DNA from: Nocardioides dokdonensis FR1436
GTDB lineage: Bacteria; Actinomycetota; Actinomycetes; Propionibacteriales; Nocardioidaceae
NCBI RefSeq assembly: GCF_001653335.1
Contig: NZ_CP015079.1
Span: 3,410,001 to 3,474,000, forward strand
Direction of reading: 5' to 3'
Length of the DNA stretch: 64,000 nt
The notes under the pieces were generated by a model that ran no database searches, was not told the DNA's origin, and was given only the letters and a program-made list of their open reading frames with translations. The translations under genes and the position numbers were made by a program. How positions within the stretch are numbered: position 1 is the stretch's first letter; every line of letters starts with the position of its first letter. Of the stretch, positions 1 to 10,474 are shown one piece after another.

Positions 1-1788
1 GCGGGCGCGGGCGACCTCGAGGCGGGTGCACAGGTCGCGGTGGTGGGTGGCGCGCACGTGCTCCTCGGCCTTGGCGTCGTCCAGGCGGCGCTGGGCCTCG
101 CGCTCGGCGCCGGCGTCCGCCGCGCCCGGGCCGGCCACCGCCTTGGCGGGGTGGTCGTCGGAGCCGCAGACCGGGCAGCAGGAACCGACGGCCAGCGCGC
201 CGGCGAGCTCGGCGGCCATCGAGTCGATGCGAGCCTCGCGGACCGCGAGCAGGTGCTCGTGCGCGGCGACGGCGCCCTCGCGGGCCTCGAGCCACTCGGT
301 CCGGGCGCTCTCGCCCGCCCGGAGGAGGGTGCGGACCTCCTCGTGCGCGTGCATCCGGGTCCGGACCAGCTCGAGGCCCTCCTGCAGGGCGGGGGCCCGC
401 TCGGCTGCGGAGCGCAGCGCGGCGACCCGGTCGCGGGCGGCCGCGACCTGGGGCGGCAACTCGACCAGGACCTGCGCCAGGTCGTCTACGAGGGCCGAGT
501 CGGCCTCCTGCCGGGCCAGCAGCGTCGACAGCCGGGCCCGGCCCTCGGCGAGCTGCCGCACCCGGGGGCGCAGGGTGCCCAGGGTGGTGACCGCGGCCCG
601 GGCGTCGTCGTGGCTGCGCCGCAGCACAGCAGCGTCGTCGAGCGGCTGCTCGGGCCCCAGCGCCCGGGCGGCGGAGACCCGGCAGGTCTCGACCCGGTCG
701 CGCAGCGGCGGCACCCGCTCGGCCGCCCGCCGGGCCAGCTGGGCCAGTGGCTGGACCCGCGCGGCCCGGTGGGCCCCCTCGAGGCGCTGCTGGTCCACGA
801 GCTGCTGCTGCGCACCGTCGGCCAGCAGGCGCTGCTCGCGCAGCGCGCGCTGCTCCCGCTCGTGCAGCCGTTCCCGGTGGCGGGCCCGCTCCAGGGTCTC
901 GCCGGTCTGCTGCTCGTGGCCCAGCGCGACCTCGACAGCCGCGCCGGCCTCGTCGTGCTCGGTGGCGGTGCTCGCGGCGAGGTCACGGGCCCAGGCCAGC
1001 AGCGAGCCGTCGTCGGCCAGCAGGCCCAGGTCGGGCACAGCGTCGTCGGGCGCAGCGTCGTCGGGCGCGGCGCCGGACCCAGGGCCGGACCCAGGGCCGG
1101 ACCCAGGGCCGGGCAGGGTGGCGAGGGCGACCTCGCTGAGTCGACTGACGAGGTCGGCGACCTGCTCCTCCGCGGCCTGGGAGGTGCGGCGCAGGAGGCT
1201 GCGCCGCTCCTTCAGCCAGGCCTCGACCTGCTCGAAGCGACCGGTGCGGAAGAGCTGCTGCAGCAGCTTGTGCCGTTCGTCGGATCGAGCGCGCAGGAAC
1301 GCCTGGAAGCGTCCCTGCGGCAGCATCGCCACCTGGGTGAACTGGACCAGGTTCATCCCCAGGAGATCGCCGACGAGGTAGCCCGTCTCGTCGAGACGGG
1401 TCGACAGGGCCTGCCACTCTCCCTCGCGCCGCTCCGACAGGACGACGTGGGCGGGCTCGGTGGTCGTGCCGGTGCCGCGCTTCTTGGGGCGCTCCCACGC
1501 GGGGGAGCGCACCAGCCGGAAGCGTCGGGCCGACAGGGTGAACTCGAGCTCGACGCGCGGGGCCACCCCCGGCTCGGCCTGGTCGCAGCGCAGGCGCTTG
1601 GCGCTGGCGCGGTCACCGGGAACATCGCCGTACAGCGCGAAGCACACCGCGTCGAGCACGCTGGTCTTGCCGGCGCCGGTGGGACCGGTGAGCAGGAAGA
1701 GCCCGGCCTCCGAGAGCCGGTCGAGGTCGACCTCGACGGTGCCTGCGAAGGGCCCGAAGGCCGTGATCTCGAGGCGGTGCAGCCGCAT
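1..1788 (-). CDS. sbcC: SbcC, exonuclease subunit (SMC-like ATPase), 3' end cut by window edge
   Basis: ATPase and DNA-tethering subunit of the SbcCD (Mre11-Rad50 type) nuclease, which cuts hairpins and processes double-strand breaks. About 596 codons are present; the C-terminal half lies past the left edge. The N-terminus reads MRLHRLEITAFGPFAG, followed by the Walker A motif GPTGAGKTS near residues 35-43. A long region rich in Arg, Glu and Ala fits the coiled-coil arm. The zinc hook CPVCGSDDHP has its cysteines at residues 538 and 541, about the middle of a normal SbcC of about 1000 residues. ATG at 1786-1788 overlaps the sbcD stop (ATGA), so the two are translationally coupled. A Gly/Pro/Ser/Asp linker near residues 226-249 is unusual (see findings). 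Confidence 0.93.
   Translation of the reverse strand, partial: MRLHRLEITAFGPFAGTVEVDLDRLSEAGLFLLTGPTGAGKTSVLDAVCFALYGDVPGDRASAKRLRCDQAEPGVAPRVELEFTLSARRFRLVRSPAWERPKKRGTGTTTEPAHVVLSERREGEWQALSTRLDETGYLVGDLLGMNLVQFTQVAMLPQGRFQAFLRARSDERHKLLQQLFRTGRFEQVEAWLKERRSLLRRTSQAAEEQVADLVSRLSEVALATLPGPGSGPGSGPGSGAAPDDAAPDDAVPDLGLLADDGSLLAWARDLAASTATEHDEAGAAVEVALGHEQQTGETLERARHRERLHEREQRALREQRLLADGAQQQLVDQQRLEGAHRAARVQPLAQLARRAAERVPPLRDRVETCRVSAARALGPEQPLDDAAVLRRSHDDARAAVTTLGTLRPRVRQLAEGRARLSTLLARQEADSALVDDLAQVLVELPPQVAAARDRVAALRSAAERAPALQEGLELVRTRMHAHEEVRTLLRAGESARTEWLEAREGAVAAHEHLLAVREARIDSMAAELAGALAVGSCCPVCGSDDHPAKAVAGPGAADAGAEREAQRRLDDAKAEEHVRATHHRDLCTRLEVARAR
1042..1110. repeat. Tandem repeats inside sbcC encoding a low-complexity linker
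   Basis: Three perfect copies of the 12-mer GGACCCAGGGCC occupy 1075-1110. Two 15-bp near-copies, each containing GTCGTCGGGCGC, precede them from about 1042. On the coding strand they encode repeating PGSG units followed by two AAPDD units. The reading frame is kept, so copy-number change by slippage would alter linker length without breaking the gene. Confidence 0.85.
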
Positions 1789-2963
1789 CAGCCCACGCTC
1801 CGCTCGACCGGGTCGGCGGTGGTGTCCTCGCAGCACGCGTCGACGGCGGCGCGCAGGAGCAGCGCCTCGTCGTCGTCGACACCGGTGCCGCGCACCGTGC
1901 GCACGAACTCGGTGACCACGTCGTGGTCGCTGCGCCCGGTGCTGGGCCGCGCGGGCAGCGCACCGAGCCCGGGGACCTGGCCCTCGAAGGCCAGCACCAT
2001 GGTGTGCGGGAAGCGGCGACGCAGCTGGTCCATCGCCTGGGCAGGGCGCTGGGCATCCGTCAGGCTGACCTGCACCCACGACCGCTCGTGGCGCTCCAGG
2101 TCCGGGTCGGCCAGCAGCTCCTCGAGGGTGCCGCGGAGGCGGGCGAGCCCCCGGGGGACCGGCGCCTCGACGAACTCGGCACGGCGCAGGCCGTCGGCGT
2201 CCAGGTCGACCAGCCAGGACCCCTTGACGTGGTCGGCCTCGGAGAAGGAGTAGGCCAGCGGCGAGCCGGAGTAGCGCACGCTGTCCGCGAGCACGTGCCG
2301 ACCGTGCAGGTGGCCCAGGGCGGTGTAGTCGATGCCGTCGAAGAGGTTGGTGGGCACCAGCGAGACGCCCCCGACGCTGATGTCCCGCTCGGAGTCGCTC
2401 GCGCGCACCGCGTCGAGCGAGCCACCGACGAACGCGTGCGCGAGCACCACCGAGCGGGCCCGCGGACGACCCGCCAGGTCGACGCGCACCCGCCGCATCG
2501 CCTCGGAGAGCGCGGCCTCGTGCGAGCGAACGGCGAGGCCCCACGGCTCCCGCACCGCGTCGGGATCGAGGTAGGGCAGCGCGTGCACGACCACCTCGCC
2601 GTGCGCGTCGCCCAGCACCACCGGGGTGCCCACCGAGGCCGGATCGGTGCGCAGGTGGACCCCGGCGGCGTCGATGAGCCGGGAGCTGAAGCCCAGGCGC
2701 TGCGCCGAGTCGTGGTTGCCGCTGCTCACCACGACCCGCGCCCGCGACGCCGCCAGCCGCGACAGGGCGTCGTCGGCCAGCCGGACCGCGTCGACCTGGG
2801 GCAGCGCCCGGTCGTAGACGTCCCCGGCGACCACCACCAGGTCGACCTCCTCGGAGGCGACGACCTCGAGCAGGTGGTCGATGTAGCCGGCCTGGTGCGT
2901 GAGCATCCCCTCGCGGTGGAACGACCGGCCCAGGTGCCAGTCGGAGGTGTGCAGGATGCGCAT
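1788..2963 (-). CDS. sbcD: SbcD, exonuclease subunit (Mre11-like metallophosphoesterase)
   Basis: Metal-dependent nuclease partner of SbcC; 391 residues, normal for the family. The start MRILHTSDWHLGR is the canonical SbcD N-terminus. Phosphoesterase signatures follow in order: DWH, GDVYDR, GNHD, LAHAF and GHLHGRH, which bind the two catalytic metals. The ATG at 2961-2963 was chosen although the frame is open further upstream, because it gives the family N-terminus and lies 7 nt after a -10 box, so the message is leaderless. The gene is the first of a two-gene sbcD-sbcC operon with overlapping stop and start. Its promoter matches the PafBC-dependent DNA-damage class. Confidence 0.95.
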   Translation of the reverse strand: MRILHTSDWHLGRSFHREGMLTHQAGYIDHLLEVVASEEVDLVVVAGDVYDRALPQVDAVRLADDALSRLAASRARVVVSSGNHDSAQRLGFSSRLIDAAGVHLRTDPASVGTPVVLGDAHGEVVVHALPYLDPDAVREPWGLAVRSHEAALSEAMRRVRVDLAGRPRARSVVLAHAFVGGSLDAVRASDSERDISVGGVSLVPTNLFDGIDYTALGHLHGRHVLADSVRYSGSPLAYSFSEADHVKGSWLVDLDADGLRRAEFVEAPVPRGLARLRGTLEELLADPDLERHERSWVQVSLTDAQRPAQAMDQLRRRFPHTMVLAFEGQVPGLGALPARPSTGRSDHDVVTEFVRTVRGTGVDDDEALLLRAAVDACCEDTTADPVERSVG

Positions 2964-2970
2964 GGCCCCG

Positions 2971-2993
2971 ACGCTAGGAGGGACCACCGACAA
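2971..2993 (-). promoter_or_regulatory. RecA-NDp / PafBC-type DNA-damage promoter of sbcDC
   Basis: On the minus strand TTGTCGGTG (2985-2993), 8 nt, then TAGCGT (2971-2976) matches the mycobacterial consensus TTGTCRGTG-N8-TANNNT at every defined position. The -10 box ends 7 nt before the sbcD ATG, predicting a leaderless transcript. pafB and pafC, whose products act on this promoter class, lie at 57-59 kb in this window. Confidence 0.75.
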
Positions 2994-3035
2994 GCAGGTG
3001 GTCCCACGCCGCGACCGGCCTGCCAGGCTGCTCAC

Positions 3036-4025
3036 ATGACACCCCCGAGCCCGAGCCCGGACCAGGTCGTCGTGGTCGGCGCCGGCATCAGCGGGGTCGC
3101 CTGCGCCCGCGTCCTGCAGGAGGCCGGCGTCTCGGTGCGCCTGCTCGACCGCGGACGCCGGATCGGCGGCCGGATGGCCAGCAAGCGGTTCGAGGGGCGA
3201 CCGGCCGACATCGGCGCGTCCTACCTGACCGTCGGCGACGACGACTTCGCTGCCGTGGTCGAGGAGTGGCGCTCCCGAGGACTGGCGCACCCCTGGACCG
3301 ACACGTTCACGGCCCTGGCCCCGGGACGGGCGCCCGAGCCCAAGCGCGGCCCGGTCCGGTGGGGGACCGCGGGCGGGATCCGGACCCTCGTGGAAGCGCT
3401 CGCCGCCGGGCTCGAGGTGGGCACCGCTCAAGAGGTGGTGCAGGTGGGGCGCTCACCGGCCGGGCGTCCGACCGTCGACGGCGTCCCCGCTCGCGCGGTG
3501 CTGCTCGCGATGCCGGACCCGCAGGCCGCCCGCCTCCTGGACCCTGCGGCGTACGGCGCCGTCGTGGCGGCGCTGGACGTGCCCTTCGAGCCGGTGCTCG
3601 CGCTGACCGCCACCTGGGGCGACCGGTGCTGGCGCGACCTGCCTCACGGGGCGTTCGTCAACGACGACCCGGTGCTGTCGTGGATCGCGGACGACGGACG
3701 CCGCCGCGGTGACGACGCCCCTGTGCTGGTCGCGCACTCCACCCCGGGCCTGGCAGCAGGGCACCTCGAGGACCCCGCCGCAGCGGCGCCGCTGCTCGTG
3801 GAGCGCCTGCGCGCGCTGGTAGGTGCCCGAGCCGCACCTGTGCAGGCGCACGTGCACCGCTGGAGCCTGGCGCGGCCCGAGCGCGGCCGCGAGCAGGCGA
3901 CGTACCTGTGGGGCGAGGACCTGCTCGGCGTCTGCGGCGACGCCTGGTCGTCGCGGCCCCGGGTGGAGGGTGCCTGGCTGAGCGGCCGGGCGCTGGGACG
4001 GGCGGTCGTGGAAACCTTGTCTTGA
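3036..4025 (+). CDS. FAD/NAD(P)-dependent oxidoreductase, renalase/amine-oxidase-like
   Basis: Cytosolic flavoprotein of 329 residues. The dinucleotide-binding motif is at the N-terminus (VVVVGAGISGVACARVLQEAG), with the acidic-end strand and RIGGRMASKR, the FAD-binding arrangement of renalase-like amine oxidases. A second motif, LLGVCGDAW, near the C-terminus fits the conserved FAD-contacting GD segment. The substrate cannot be told from sequence. The frame is open upstream, but the ATG at 3036 places the nucleotide-binding strand at the usual position. It is divergent from sbcD and its stop codon lies inside the furA operator palindrome. Confidence 0.82.
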   Translation: MTPPSPSPDQVVVVGAGISGVACARVLQEAGVSVRLLDRGRRIGGRMASKRFEGRPADIGASYLTVGDDDFAAVVEEWRSRGLAHPWTDTFTALAPGRAPEPKRGPVRWGTAGGIRTLVEALAAGLEVGTAQEVVQVGRSPAGRPTVDGVPARAVLLAMPDPQAARLLDPAAYGAVVAALDVPFEPVLALTATWGDRCWRDLPHGAFVNDDPVLSWIADDGRRRGDDAPVLVAHSTPGLAAGHLEDPAAAAPLLVERLRALVGARAAPVQAHVHRWSLARPERGREQATYLWGEDLLGVCGDAWSSRPRVEGAWLSGRALGRAVVETLS

Positions 4026-4038
4026 ATGATTCAAGACA
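4018..4038. promoter_or_regulatory. Perfect 21-bp palindrome, probable FurA operator
   Basis: Arms TGTCTTGAAT and ATTCAAGACA are exact reverse complements around a single central G. It is an AT-rich island in GC-rich DNA. It covers the stop codon of the upstream oxidoreductase and lies 19 nt before the furA ATG, over the expected -35 region. Family knowledge: actinobacterial FurA/CatR-type regulators bind such boxes and repress their own furA-katG operon. Confidence 0.8.
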
Positions 4039-4057
4039 CCGGGTCATACTCGTCGCG

Positions 4058-6810
<2,753 letters not shown>

Positions 6811-6833
6811 CCAGGACCAGTCCGCACCACCCC

Positions 6834-6866
6834 GGGAGCCCCGGTCGCACCGCGACCGGGGCTCCC
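6834..6866. terminator. Strong hairpin terminator between katG and fdhD
   Basis: Perfect 15-bp arms (6834-6848 and 6852-6866, GGGAGCCCCGGTCGC and its complement) around loop ACC. It lies between convergent genes, so it can end both transcripts. A poly-T tract is missing, as is common in actinobacteria. Confidence 0.8.
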
Positions 6867-6980
6867 GTGCGTCCCGGGGCGGGGGAGCGGTGGGCTGGCA
6901 ACCGTCCTGGAGTCGGGTCCGGTTGCGGGCTCACCGCTCGGGCGCGGCGTGCGAGGCGGTCGGTCGGTCGGTCGGTCGGG

Positions 6981-7823
6981 TCAGCTGTAGCGCACGGCGC
7001 GCTCGCCCCGCACGAAGCCCCACAGCGCCAGACCGTGCTCGGCGGCGAGACGGGCCGACAGCGAGGTGGGGGCGCCGACGGCGACGAGCGCGCCGATGCC
7101 GCTGGCGACGGCCTTCTGCACCAGCTCGAACCCGGCCCGGCCGCTGACCACGAGGCAGGCCTCCGCCGGCGTGGAGCCGGCCAGGATCCGGGTCCCGACG
7201 ACCTTGTCGACGGCGTTGTGGCGCCCGACGTCCTCGCGGACGACCAGCACCCGTCCGTCGGCGGTGGCCAGCCCGGCGGCGTGCACCCCGCCGGTGCGGT
7301 CGAAGACCCGCTGCGACTCACGCAGCCGCTCCGGGAGCAGGCGTACGACGTCCGCGGACGGCAGCGGCCCCGCCCACGGCGCGGCGGTGCTCACGGCCAG
7401 CGCCTCGGCGACGCTGTCGGAGCCGCAGACGCCGCAGGCCGACGAGCCCGCCGACAACCCCTCGTGCCGGTGCCCGGGCTCGCGGGCGGGGGCGGCGTCG
7501 AGGGTGACGGTGACGACGTTGAACTCCTGCTCCGGCGCCAGGTCGGCGTCGGTGCAGTAGGCGATCCCGGCCAGACCCGTGCGGGCCGACAGCAGCCCCT
7601 CGTGGGCCACCCACCCGGCGGCCAGCTCGAAGTCGTGTCCCGGGGTCCGCATCGTCACCCAGGCCCGGCGCGCGGGTGCGCCCGGCCAGGCCAGGCGCAG
7701 CTCGAGCGGCTCCTCGGTCACCAGACGGTCCTCGCGGTGCCGGACCTGGTCGCCGTCGTGCTCCTCGACGCGGGTCCGGACCGTCGGGCCGGGTCGGCGG
7801 GGGAGTCCCGGCAGGCCCACCAC
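6981..7823 (-). CDS. fdhD: FdhD, sulfurtransferase for formate dehydrogenase
   Basis: Transfers sulfur from a cysteine desulfurase to the molybdenum cofactor so that formate dehydrogenase becomes active. About 280 residues. Family motifs seen: VTMRTPGHDFELAAGW, the sulfur-carrying cysteines in SSACGVCGSDS, and GGVHAAGLA with EDVGRHNAVDK. Start is uncertain between adjacent GTG codons at 7823 and 7820; GGGAG lies 9 nt before the first. The start is 2 nt after the pepN stop, so it is probably co-transcribed with pepN. No formate dehydrogenase gene is in the window. A run of five CGGT units follows the stop. Confidence 0.9.
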   Translation of the reverse strand: MVGLPGLPRRPGPTVRTRVEEHDGDQVRHREDRLVTEEPLELRLAWPGAPARRAWVTMRTPGHDFELAAGWVAHEGLLSARTGLAGIAYCTDADLAPEQEFNVVTVTLDAAPAREPGHRHEGLSAGSSACGVCGSDSVAEALAVSTAAPWAGPLPSADVVRLLPERLRESQRVFDRTGGVHAAGLATADGRVLVVREDVGRHNAVDKVVGTRILAGSTPAEACLVVSGRAGFELVQKAVASGIGALVAVGAPTSLSARLAAEHGLALWGFVRGERAVRYS

Positions 7824-7825
7824 GA

Positions 7826-10303
7826 TCAGTGGCTCCCGTACGTCCGGGCCACGGCGAGGCGGTGCTCGAGCTCGTCGGTGGTGTCCACGACCCGTCGTCG
7901 CAACGAGGCGTCGAGGTCGGCTCGGGCGATGAGCTCGTGGGCCCGGGTCACGGTCGTGTCGTGGAGCGAGGTGAGCGGGAAGAACGCCTCGGCGACGTCG
8001 GCCAGCACCCAGCCGCTGTGCGCCTGCGCGGTGCCGGGCAGCTCGTCGAAGTAGCGCGCGACGTACGGATCGGTCAGCTGCTCCTGGCCGGCGCGCCACA
8101 TGCCCTCGCCGGCCGCCTCCAGCTCGTAGTTGGGCGCGGTGGCCGCTCCCGAGAAGCGCGCCCAGGCCCACGCCTTCGCCTCCGCCGTGGGCAGCGACGC
8201 GATCGCGCGGGTGTGCTCGACGCGGGACACCGCGGTGGGTTCGGCGTCGAGGTGCTGGTCGAGCGCCGCGCGGTCCACCGCTCCCAGCACCGCGAGCCGC
8301 ACCAGCAGCCGCCAGCGCAGGGCGAGGTCGAGCTCGATCCCGACCGGCAGGTCGCGCCCCATCAGCCAGCCCTCGAGCAGGTCGACCGAGGCGCAGGACG
8401 AGACCGCAGCCTGGAAGGCCGCGAGCTGGACCGTCGAGCCCGACTCGGCCGCGCGCGCGACCTGCCAGGTGGCGGCGTGCACGCGGGACGCGGCGGCGTC
8501 GGGGTCGGCGGCGAGCGGGACGACCTTGGCGAGCACCCAGCCCAGCGTGTGCTGCAGCCCGGCGTCCTGGTCCTCCACCGGCAGCCAGGCCTCGAGCAGG
8601 TCGAGCACGGCGTCGGGGGAGACCCGGGCGTGGTGGTAGGCGCTGCGCACCGAGTTCCACATGCCCGCGCGCAGCATCGGGTCGGTGGTCGTCGCGACCA
8701 GCCCGGGCAGCAGCGCCAGGGTCTCGGGGTCCGGCTCGGTGACCGCCCAGGTGTCCTCGAACGGGTCGAGCAGCACCGCGGTGCCCGCCGCGACGTCGTA
8801 CGCCGTCTCGGCCGCGTCGAGCACCTGCTCGTCGACCTGCCAGTCGGCGGCGCCGGCCGCCCGGGTCGCGATCCGCAGCGTGTGTCGACGCTCGGCCGGT
8901 CGGTCCGGGGCCGGGGTGCGCAGCAGCCGGTCGGGACGCTCCAGGACCAGCCGGTCGGGACCGGCGGTGACGAGCCAGTTGTCGGCGAAGGGGCCCAGGT
9001 CGACCGCGCCGGCCCGGGTCCAGCTGTCGAGCAGGTCCTGCATCGTGGCGTTGCCGTAGAAGTGCCGGTCGAAGTGGTCGCGCACACCGGCGAAGAAGAC
9101 CTCGTCGCCCATCGTGGTGTTGAGCTGCTTGAGGATGCTCGAACCCTTGGCGTAGGAGATGCCGTCGAAGTTCTGCAGGGCCGCGGTGGCGTCCTCCTCG
9201 CCGTTGCCGGCGACCGGGTGGGTGCTGGGGCGCTGGTCGGCGAGCAGGCCCCACTGCCGGCGCGCGTAGGCGGTCTGCACCCAGGCGTCGTCGTACTGGG
9301 TGGCCTCGGCGGTGACCCGGTTGCCCATGTACTCGGCGAACGACTCGTTGAGCCACAGGTCGTCCCACCACCGCGGGGTGGTGATGTTGCCGAACCACTG
9401 GTGGGCCATCTCGTGGGCCACGGTCGTCGCGCGCGAGATGCGCTGGCCGCGGGTGACCCGGCTGGTGAAGACGAGCGGGTCGCGGAAGGTGACGCACCCG
9501 GGGTTCTCCATCGCCCCGGCGTTGAACTCGGGCACGAACGCCTGGTGGTAGTCGCCGAAGGGGTAGCGGATGCCGAACAGCCGGTGGAGCTCGTCGAAGC
9601 ACTGCCGGGTCAGGGTGAGCAGCTCGTCGGCGTCGGCGTCGAGGTCGGCCGCGATGCTCTGGCGGCAGGAGAGGCCGAGCGGGATCCCGTCGTGCTCGTC
9701 GCGCACCAGGTGGTAGGGCCCGGCCACCAGGGTGACGAAGTACGTCGACAGCGGCTTGCTGGTCTCCAGCTCCCACACGCCGGGCTCGGGGTTGTGCCCC
9801 GGCGCGTTCCCGATCACGACCCAGTCCTCGGGCGCCCGCACGTGGAACGTGTACGGGGCCTTGAGGTCGGGCTGGTCGAAGCAGGCGAAGATGCTGGGCG
9901 CGGCGTCCATGAACGACATGCCGTAGACGTAGTGGCGACCGTCGGCGGGATCCACGGAGCGGTGCAGCCCCTCGCCGTCGTTGCGGAAGGCCATCACGGC
10001 CTCGACGACGACCTCGTTGACGCCCTCGACCGTCTCGAGCGGCACCCGGCCGCGCTGCAGCAGGTCGACGTCGATCGCGGTCCCGTTGAGCCGGATGCTG
10101 CGCACCGCCCGCGGCTTGAGGTCCAGGAACGTCCTCCCGCCGCGGGAGGTCAGGCTGATCCGCGTCGTCGAGTCGAAGGTCTCCTCCGAGGAGGCCAGGT
10201 CGAGCGCGACGTCGTAGCCGCTCACCTCGATCATCTCGGCGCGGGCGAGTGCCTCGGAGCGCTGCAGTCCGCGGGTGCTGGGGGCTGGGGGCTGATCGGT
10301 CAC
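7826..10303 (-). CDS. pepN: Aminopeptidase N (M1 zinc metallopeptidase)
   Basis: Cytosolic M1 aminopeptidase that removes N-terminal residues from peptides; 825 residues, usual for actinobacterial PepN. The substrate-anchoring GAMEN motif is at residues 263-267. The zinc site is HEMAH at 297-301 with the third ligand E320 in WLNESFAEY. The C-terminal ERAP1-like helical region is complete. The GTG at 10301-10303 lies 6 nt after a TAGGGT box, which decides the start and predicts a leaderless message. fdhD follows directly. Confidence 0.95.
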   Translation of the reverse strand: MTDQPPAPSTRGLQRSEALARAEMIEVSGYDVALDLASSEETFDSTTRISLTSRGGRTFLDLKPRAVRSIRLNGTAIDVDLLQRGRVPLETVEGVNEVVVEAVMAFRNDGEGLHRSVDPADGRHYVYGMSFMDAAPSIFACFDQPDLKAPYTFHVRAPEDWVVIGNAPGHNPEPGVWELETSKPLSTYFVTLVAGPYHLVRDEHDGIPLGLSCRQSIAADLDADADELLTLTRQCFDELHRLFGIRYPFGDYHQAFVPEFNAGAMENPGCVTFRDPLVFTSRVTRGQRISRATTVAHEMAHQWFGNITTPRWWDDLWLNESFAEYMGNRVTAEATQYDDAWVQTAYARRQWGLLADQRPSTHPVAGNGEEDATAALQNFDGISYAKGSSILKQLNTTMGDEVFFAGVRDHFDRHFYGNATMQDLLDSWTRAGAVDLGPFADNWLVTAGPDRLVLERPDRLLRTPAPDRPAERRHTLRIATRAAGAADWQVDEQVLDAAETAYDVAAGTAVLLDPFEDTWAVTEPDPETLALLPGLVATTTDPMLRAGMWNSVRSAYHHARVSPDAVLDLLEAWLPVEDQDAGLQHTLGWVLAKVVPLAADPDAAASRVHAATWQVARAAESGSTVQLAAFQAAVSSCASVDLLEGWLMGRDLPVGIELDLALRWRLLVRLAVLGAVDRAALDQHLDAEPTAVSRVEHTRAIASLPTAEAKAWAWARFSGAATAPNYELEAAGEGMWRAGQEQLTDPYVARYFDELPGTAQAHSGWVLADVAEAFFPLTSLHDTTVTRAHELIARADLDASLRRRVVDTTDELEHRLAVARTYGSH

Positions 10304-10309
10304 CCGGCC

Positions 10310-10315
10310 ACCCTA
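10310..10315 (-). promoter_or_regulatory. -10 box of pepN-fdhD
   Basis: TAGGGT on the minus strand, 6 nt before the pepN GTG with no Shine-Dalgarno sequence; leaderless start. Confidence 0.6.
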
Positions 10316-10474
10316 GGGGCGCCCGGGCACCCTCCGGACCACCTGGCCCCGGGCCGGCGGCGGGTAACAGTTGGGACAGAAGTGGGAGTGGTGGCAACCA
10401 AAACGTCGTCGGCGGCGTCAACATGAGCGAGAGGCGTCCTGTTCGCCTCCACCTCACGGGAGGAACCACACGCG

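Noticed and set aside
6957..6980. CGGT tetranucleotide repeat as a phase-variation switch
   Set aside because: It lies entirely after the fdhD stop codon, so a change in copy number would not alter the protein.
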